Positions 52,475-64,000 of a stretch of 64,000 nt of DNA are shown here, piece after piece; the stretch's first letter is position 1, and each line of letters starts with the position of its first letter. Origin of the DNA: DAOPZC01 sp035353175 (lineage in GTDB: Bacteria; Verrucomicrobiota; Kiritimatiellia; RFP12; UBA1067); assembly GCA_035353175.1 (NCBI GenBank), contig DAOPZC010000015.1, forward strand, positions 13,070-77,069, written 5' to 3'. The notes under the pieces were generated by a model that was given only the letters and a program-made list of their open reading frames with translations, was not told the DNA's origin and ran no database searches. A program made the translations under genes and the position numbers.

Positions 52475-52551
52475 AGGCCAGTAGCTCAATTTGGCAGAGT
52501 ACCGGTCTCCAAAACCGGGTGTTGGGGGTTCGAGTCCCTCCTGGCCTGCCA
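52475..52551 (+). tRNA. tRNA-Trp (anticodon CCA)
   Basis: A complete 77-nt cloverleaf is present. The acceptor arms are AGGCCAG/CTGGCCT, the D-loop is AGCTCAATTTGGCAGAGT, and the anticodon stem CCGGT/ACCGG holds loop CTCCAAA with anticodon CCA at 52509-52511. The T arm is GGGGGTTCGAGTCCC. The 3' CCA is encoded. It lies before secE, as is typical. Confidence 0.97.
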
Positions 52552-52641
52552 GTTATGAACGCGCTATCTGTCGCTGTTCCGAAACGGAATGGTAACAGGT
52601 TTTCGCATTTTGATAGCGGATTGACCGAAGGGTCCTGAGAC

Positions 52642-52845
52642 ATGAGTAACGTGAAGCAAGTCATCCAAAGTCTGGGAGCTTATCTCGGCGAGGTCGGTGT
52701 CGAGTTCAAGAAGATCGCATGGCCGGACCGTCAGGAACTGATCGATTCGACGTTGGTGGTGATTTCTTTTATTGTGATTCTGGCCGTGGTGGTGCTGTGT
52801 TGCGACAAGACCATCCTGTTTTTCCTGCAGCTGATCCATGCGTAA
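52642..52845 (+). CDS. secE: Preprotein translocase subunit SecE
   Basis: SecE clamps SecY in the inner membrane. The 67-residue protein has the cytoplasmic amphipathic helix with VEFKKIAWPDRQELIDST, the family signature, followed by one membrane span (VVISFIVILAVVVLCC). It is the short single-span form. A small hairpin (TTCCG/CGGAA) lies in the 90-nt leader after tRNA-Trp. nusG begins 15 nt downstream. Confidence 0.96.
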   Translation: MSNVKQVIQSLGAYLGEVGVEFKKIAWPDRQELIDSTLVVISFIVILAVVVLCCDKTILFFLQLIHA

Positions 52846-52860
52846 CGCGGGGAGTCGTCC

Positions 52861-53424
52861 ATGACGAAGCAATGGTTTGTTTTGCACACGTTGACTGGCC
52901 AAGAGCAGAAGGTTAAGCGGTCGATAGAAGCGCGCGTGCGGATCGAGGAAATGGGGGAGTACATCGGCGACGTGGTGATTCCCACCGAGAAGGTTTCTGA
53001 AGTCAAGAACGGCGTCAAGACGACGGTGACGCGCAAGTTCTTCCCCGGCTATGTTTTGATCAATTTGGCTTTGTATGATGAGGGGCGCAATGTGATGGAG
53101 CCCACCTGGCGGTTTTTGAAGGAAACGTCGGGCGTGATCGGGTTCATCGGCGGCGAGCGCCCGATGCCGTTGTCGGCGGCCGAGGTTGACGCGATCGTCA
53201 ACCAAGTGGCCGAGAAGAAAGAAAAGGTCAAGCCCAAGGTTCAGTTCGAGCCGGGCGAGACCGTCAAGATCATCGATGGACCGTTCATGAGTTTCAGCGG
53301 CACCGTCGATGAAGTGGATCCCGACCGGGGCAAACTGAAGGTCTCTGTAGCGATCTTCGGTCGTTCCGCTCCGGTCGAGCTGGAGTACTGGCAGGTCGAG
53401 CGCGCGGTCAACGAAAACGCGTAG
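52861..53424 (+). CDS. nusG: Transcription termination/antitermination factor NusG
   Basis: NusG binds RNA polymerase and couples it to Rho or the ribosome. The 187-residue protein has the NGN domain (KQWFVLHTLTGQEQKVKRS, then FFPGYVLI) and the C-terminal KOW domain (FEPGETVKIIDGPFMSFSG). The length is normal. It follows secE in the classic order. Confidence 0.97.
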   Translation: MTKQWFVLHTLTGQEQKVKRSIEARVRIEEMGEYIGDVVIPTEKVSEVKNGVKTTVTRKFFPGYVLINLALYDEGRNVMEPTWRFLKETSGVIGFIGGERPMPLSAAEVDAIVNQVAEKKEKVKPKVQFEPGETVKIIDGPFMSFSGTVDEVDPDRGKLKVSVAIFGRSAPVELEYWQVERAVNENA

Positions 53425-53535
53425 CGGATTTTCCGGGAAGGTGTCGCGCGTCAGCGCGGCGACGGCTCGTCAACTGTGGTTCGCATGTACCGGTGGGGAT
53501 GCCGGGAGGGCCACGACAGACAAGTAGGTGCGATC

Positions 53536-53961
53536 ATGGCGAAGAAAATCACGGGTACCGTGAAACTGCAGATTCCCGCCGGTGCGGCGAATCCTGCGCC
53601 GCCTGTGGGCCCCGCGCTGGGTGCTCAAGGCGTCAACATCATGGCGTTCTGCAAAGAGTTTAACGCCAAGACTCAAGACAAGGCCGGTCTGATTATCCCC
53701 GTGGTGATCACGGTGTATGCGGACCGCAGCTTTTCACTCGTTTTCAAGAGCCCCCCGGCTTCCGCCCTGCTGAAGAAGGAGGCGGGTTTGGCCAAGGGTT
53801 CCGGCGTTCCCAACCGCGACAAGGTCGGCAAGGTGACGCGCGAACAGGTCCGCAAGATCGTTGCGATGAAGAAGGCGGATTTGAACGCGTCGAGCGAAGA
53901 GGCCGCGATGCGGATGATCGAAGGTACCGCGCGCAACATGGGTATCGAGGTTGTTGATTAA
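53536..53961 (+). CDS. rplK: 50S ribosomal protein L11
   Basis: L11 helps form the GTPase-associated centre on 23S rRNA. The 141-residue protein has LQIPAGAANPAPPVGPALGA at the N terminus and the rRNA-binding KSPPASALLKKEAGLAKGSG. The ATG at 53536 is chosen over a start 60 nt earlier because homologues begin MAKKI. The 111-nt leader after nusG has a GC-rich hairpin near 53441-53463 (GTCGC/GCGAC arms). It could be part of L1-mediated control. Confidence 0.97.
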   Translation: MAKKITGTVKLQIPAGAANPAPPVGPALGAQGVNIMAFCKEFNAKTQDKAGLIIPVVITVYADRSFSLVFKSPPASALLKKEAGLAKGSGVPNRDKVGKVTREQVRKIVAMKKADLNASSEEAAMRMIEGTARNMGIEVVD

Positions 53962-53979
53962 TCAAAGGGGACACGGATC

Positions 53980-54675
53980 ATGGCGAAACATGGCAAACGG
54001 TATATCGACGCCCAGAAGAAAGCCCCGACCGGACCGGTGAGTCTGGAAGAGGCGGTGGCTTTCGTGAAGGCGAACGCGGGCGCGAAATTTGACGAGACGG
54101 TCGAGATCGCGATGCGGCTCGGCGTGGACATCAAGAAATCGGACCAGACGGTCCGCGGCACGGTCAATCTTCCGCACGGCACCGGCAAGAACGTCCGCGT
54201 GATCGTTTTCGCGGGCGGCACGCTCGCCGACGAGGCGCGCGCGGCCGGCGCCGAAGAGGTCGGTTACGAGGATCTGATCGAAAAGGTCAAAAACGGCTGG
54301 ACGGACTTCGATGTGGCGATCTCGACCACGGACGCGATGAAGGAAGTGCGCAAGATCGCTCGTGTGCTCGGCCCCCGCGGCTTGATGCCGAACCCGAAGA
54401 CCGGCACGGTGACGGATGACACGGCTGCCGCCGTGAAGGCCGCCAAGGGCGGCAAGGTCGATTTCCGCATGGACCGCACCGGCAACGTCTGCGTGCTGTG
54501 CGGCAAGCGCAGCTTCGACGCCGACAAGCTGGTCGGGAACATCAATACCATCGTCGATGCGGTCAGGGCCGAGCGGCCCGCGGGTGCCAAGGGCACGTTC
54601 ATCCGCTCCCTGACGGTCAGCTCCACGATGGGCGTGGGTGTGCGCGTGGTGGTCAAAGAAGCCGCTGCTGAATAA
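53980..54675 (+). CDS. rplA: 50S ribosomal protein L1
   Basis: L1 binds 23S rRNA at the tRNA exit stalk and, in model bacteria, represses its own operon. The 231-residue protein has KFDETVEIAMRLGVDIKKSD and GPRGLMPNPKTGTVT, both diagnostic. It begins 18 nt after rplK. Confidence 0.97.
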   Translation: MAKHGKRYIDAQKKAPTGPVSLEEAVAFVKANAGAKFDETVEIAMRLGVDIKKSDQTVRGTVNLPHGTGKNVRVIVFAGGTLADEARAAGAEEVGYEDLIEKVKNGWTDFDVAISTTDAMKEVRKIARVLGPRGLMPNPKTGTVTDDTAAAVKAAKGGKVDFRMDRTGNVCVLCGKRSFDADKLVGNINTIVDAVRAERPAGAKGTFIRSLTVSSTMGVGVRVVVKEAAAE

Positions 54676-54692
54676 CACGGGAGAGCGATCCA

Positions 54693-55217
54693 ATGAGAAC
54701 CGAAAAAATTTCAATCTTGAATGAGGTCATCGAGCGTGTCAAAGCTTCCGACTTCTGTTTCATCCTGAACTACGGTGGCCTGAAGGTGACGCAGCTGACG
54801 ACGCTGCGCCAAGGTCTGGCCAAGCTCAATTCGCGCGCGTTTGTGGTGAAGAACACCTATCTTGGCAAAGTCGCGAAGGATCTGGGATGGGCGGACGTCT
54901 CCTCGATGCTGTCCGGGCCGACGGCGGTCGTGACTGGCAAAGGCGATGTGACCGAGGTGGCCAAGCTCCTGGTCGAGTTCGTGAAGAAGAACGACAAGGC
55001 GGCGATCAAAGGCGCGAGCCTCGAAACCGCGGCACTCAGCGCCGCGGACGTGGAAGCCCTTTCGAAGCTGCCGTCGAAGGACGCGATGCGCGGCATGCTG
55101 CTGGGGACGCTGTTGGCTCCTGCCACCAGTCTCGTGCGCGTGCTCAACGCGCCGCTGCTTAACGCGCTCTACGCCCTCAAGGCGTACGAAGAGAAAAAGA
55201 ACGGATCTGCGGCATAA
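54693..55217 (+). CDS. rplJ: 50S ribosomal protein L10
   Basis: L10 is the base of the L7/L12 stalk. The 174-residue protein has NYGGLKVTQLTTLRQGLAKL and VVKNTYLGKVAKDLG, with the C-terminal helix that binds L12 dimers (LYALKAYEEKKN). It follows rplA by only 17 nt, so the usual L10-binding leader between them is absent. A 153-nt gap instead lies after it, before rplL. Confidence 0.96.
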   Translation: MRTEKISILNEVIERVKASDFCFILNYGGLKVTQLTTLRQGLAKLNSRAFVVKNTYLGKVAKDLGWADVSSMLSGPTAVVTGKGDVTEVAKLLVEFVKKNDKAAIKGASLETAALSAADVEALSKLPSKDAMRGMLLGTLLAPATSLVRVLNAPLLNALYALKAYEEKKNGSAA

Positions 55218-55370
55218 CGAGTGTCGTAAAAACCACGGGGTGCGGAGTGCCGGCGGGTGCCGGTGCTCTCGGGCGCGAAAGCGAAAACGGCCGCTTCATG
55301 AGCGGTGGCACCTGTGGGAATCCCGCCCGCGAAACAACGCGTGCGGTTGCACAAAAAAGGAACAAGCGAA

Positions 55371-55742
55371 ATGACGAATGAAGAAGTGATTGATTTTCTG
55401 AGCAACCTCTCGGTGCTCGAGATCTCCAAGCTGGTCAAGGCCCTGGAAGAGAAGTGGGGCGTCACCGCCGCCGCTCCCGTGGCTGCCGCCGCCCCCGTGG
55501 CCGCCGCCGCCGCCGCTCCGGTCGAAGAGAAGACCGAGTTCGACGTGATCCTGGCTGAGGCTGGCGCCAACAAGATCGGCGTCATCAAGGAAGTGCGCGC
55601 GATCACGGGCCTCGGGCTGAAGGATGCCAAGGACCTGGTCGAGGCCGCCCCGAAACCGGTCAAGCAGGGCGTCAGCAAGGACGAGGCTGGCAAGCTGAAA
55701 GAGCAGCTTGAGAAGGCCGGCGCCAAAGTCGAAGTGAAGTAA
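55371..55742 (+). CDS. rplL: 50S ribosomal protein L7/L12
   Basis: L7/L12 forms the flexible stalk that recruits translation GTPases. The 123-residue protein has an N-terminal dimer domain (LSNLSVLEISKLVKALEEKW), an Ala/Pro-rich hinge (APVAAAAPVAAAAAAPVEEK) and the C-terminal factor-binding domain (VIKEVRAITGLGLKDAKDLV). The ATG at 55371 is chosen because family members begin MTNEEV. A GC-rich 153-nt leader with a CCGCT/AGCGG hairpin precedes it. Confidence 0.97.
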   Translation: MTNEEVIDFLSNLSVLEISKLVKALEEKWGVTAAAPVAAAAPVAAAAAAPVEEKTEFDVILAEAGANKIGVIKEVRAITGLGLKDAKDLVEAAPKPVKQGVSKDEAGKLKEQLEKAGAKVEVK

Positions 55743-56080
55743 TACTTCGTCGATCCGAACCGTGGGGACTGCCCGAGTGATGACCCGGGCAGTCCTCGCT
55801 TTCCGGTAACGGGCGGAAACGCCCCGAGCCGGAGTGCCCGAAAGGTCATCGCGTTTCACAGTTGCCAAAAGAAAGATGAATCGCACCTGGTGATCCGTTG
55901 ATGCGAGTGTCTGCCGAAGCGTGAATCAGTTAACCAAGTGGCTGCTTACCACACTTCCATTCATAACCGGCGGACAGAACATCGCATTCCGATCAGCAGC
56001 GGGCGGCAGGGCTTCGGCCTTGGCGTGCGGGGTTTTTCACTTGGCGGCGTCACATTCACAATTCCAACCTGAGGTAGGCA
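55743..56080 (+). promoter_or_regulatory. rplL-rpoB intergenic region with attenuator-like hairpin
   Basis: This 338-nt gap has no gene. A perfect 10-bp stem GGACTGCCCG/CGGGCAGTCC (55766-55795) with no T-run resembles the partial terminator or processing site found at this position in many bacteria. A second, smaller stem (AAGTGG with CCAC-CTT) lies at about 55936-55956. GAGG precedes rpoB. No convincing promoter was found. Confidence 0.6.
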
Positions 56081-59935
<3,855 letters not shown>

Positions 59936-59958
59936 GGCGACCCCTCAGGAGGTTCACA

Positions 59959-64000
<4,042 letters not shown>

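Noticed and set aside
55766..55795. True terminator between rplL and rpoB
   Set aside because: The stem is perfect but no T-run follows, and rpoBC are expected to be read through. It is kept only as an attenuator-like hairpin.

Overview
This is a high-GC bacterial chromosome segment, judged by eye. It most resembles the PVC superphylum, probably Kiritimatiellota, Lentisphaerota or Verrucomicrobiota. That placement is an inference. It rests on the mix of secreted sulfatase, sugar oxidoreductase and isomerase proteins with twin-arginine signals, a PEP-CTERM surface protein, a DUF2723-TPR membrane protein, very large secreted glycoside-hydrolase-like proteins, a pyrophosphate-type phosphofructokinase and a peculiar EF-Tu. 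No CRISPR array, transposase, integrase or rRNA gene was seen.

Layout. 1-8.1 kb: a gene cut by the left edge, then a tight run of pyrophosphate phosphofructokinase, a small membrane protein, a phosphohexomutase and a four-gene Gld-like ABC system (ATPase, permease, GldG-like protein, DUF4340 protein). 8.2-17.3 kb: a glycan-catabolism block with a HEAT-fused sulfatase, a HEAT/beta-propeller/discoidin protein, a Gfo/Idh/MocA oxidoreductase, an outer-membrane barrel protein and a sugar isomerase/epimerase-like protein. 17.3-22.4 kb: ruvA, a sorbose-1-phosphate-reductase-like dehydrogenase, an N-acetylhexosamine-kinase-like protein, purE and purD. 22.5-34.4 kb: a surface/export block of four consecutive secreted proteins (one PEP-CTERM), a 1097-residue DUF2723-TPR protein and a 1449-residue GH2-like protein. 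34.4-38.4 kb: rnhC, a Pro/Gly-rich exported protein, pyrF and an ion permease.

38.4-42.4 kb: a self-contained transcription unit with its own promoter and terminator. It encodes a cupin lipoprotein, a small glyoxalase-like protein, DhaK, DhaL and an LsrF-type aldolase. This is the best candidate for an undescribed metabolic module, because LsrF is present without any other lsr gene in view. 42.4-47.9 kb: a GNAT acetyltransferase, a NifA-like sigma-54 activator, a gene-poor 0.76-kb stretch with a porin-like C-terminal fragment, a homocitrate-synthase-like gene and a molybdate transporter (ModB, ModC). This looks like nitrogenase-cofactor supply, but no nitrogenase genes are in the window. 48.0-50.7 kb: a large secreted DUF6259-like protein behind a promoter and operator-like dyad.

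50.7-64.0 kb: the conserved translation/transcription block tRNA-Thr, tuf, rpmG, tRNA-Trp, secE, nusG, rplK, rplA, rplJ, rplL, rpoB and rpoC (cut by the right edge). All family names come from reading motifs, not from database searches.
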